A DNA stretch of 5,130 nucleotides, taken from assembly GCA_002378605.1 (NCBI GenBank), contig DFSK01000155.1:10931-16060 (forward strand). The letters run 5' to 3'. A program made the translations under genes and the position numbers. The notes below the pieces were generated by a model. The model did no database searches. It worked only from the letters and a program-made list of their open reading frames with translations, and had not been told where the DNA came from. Source of the DNA: Alphaproteobacteria bacterium UBA3439. Lineage in GTDB: Bacteria > Pseudomonadota > Alphaproteobacteria > Puniceispirillales > Puniceispirillaceae. Positions within the stretch are counted from its first letter, which is position 1, and each line of letters opens with the position of its first letter. This document shows positions 5,090 to 5,130 of the stretch, piece after piece.

Positions 5090-5130
5090 ATGTTCAAAAA
5101 AATCCTGATAACCAACCGTGGTGATGTTGC
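5090..5130 (+). CDS. accC: Biotin carboxylase subunit of acetyl-CoA carboxylase (3' partial, start only)
   Basis: From ATG 5090, five bases after the accB stop, the visible residues are MFKKILITNRGDV followed by an incomplete codon. This matches the N-terminus of biotin carboxylases, normally MFxKILIANRGEIA, the start of the biotin-carboxylase N-terminal domain. AccC carboxylates the biotin of AccB using ATP and bicarbonate. Position right after accB is the classical accBC arrangement and supports the call strongly despite the short sequence. The usual Ala and Glu-Ile are replaced by Thr and Asp-Val. I see no clear Shine-Dalgarno in the short gap, so translation is probably coupled to accB. 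Confidence 0.9.
   Translation, partial: MFKKILITNRGDV

Overview
The window looks like a core, chromosomal stretch of an alphaproteobacterium with intermediate base composition. A marine or Rhodospirillales/SAR116-like lineage would fit, but this is an inference from gene content and protein style, not a taxonomic proof. Two things point there. One is the order DsbA-family protein, aroQ, accB, accC, next to an M48 protease, an aminotransferase and an RNase E tail, which I know as a common alphaproteobacterial neighbourhood. The other is the RNase E C-terminus, which ends in the Gly-Trp-Trp motif described for Caulobacter RNase E.

Layout. Positions 1-552 (+) hold the 3' end of a gene coding for a Lys/Ala/Pro-rich disordered tail ending in GWW, called here as the C-terminus of RNase E. 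It meets a leftward aminotransferase gene (610-1773, -) tail to tail. The 57-base gap and the first bases of the aminotransferase 3' end carry a terminator-like hairpin for each strand. The aminotransferase and a rightward gene for a secreted BepA-like M48 metalloprotease with TPR repeats (1918-3249, +) are divergent and share a 144-base intergenic region with an 8-bp inverted repeat. A good sigma70-type promoter (3255-3283) then precedes a rightward run: a periplasmic DsbA/ScsC-like thiol oxidoreductase (3362-4087), 3-dehydroquinate dehydratase aroQ (4131-4580), the biotin carboxyl carrier protein accB (4587-5084), and the first 13 codons of biotin carboxylase accC (5090 to window end). Gaps of 43, 6 and 5 bases suggest co-transcription.

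How the genes fit together. AccB and AccC are two of the acetyl-CoA carboxylase subunits that make malonyl-CoA for fatty acid synthesis. AroQ catalyses the third step of the shikimate pathway. The M48 protease and the DsbA-like protein both carry signal peptides and would act in periplasmic or outer-membrane protein quality control and disulfide chemistry. RNase E belongs to RNA turnover, and its tail should recruit PNPase. The link between these functions looks like conserved synteny rather than one pathway.

I see no tRNA or rRNA gene, mobile element, CRISPR array, phage gene or defence system, and no undescribed system that the sequence supports. The more interesting points are the GWW tail, the paired terminators, the inverted repeats with GTTTG/CAAAC arms, the in-frame linker repeats in accB, and the unusual first residues of AccC.
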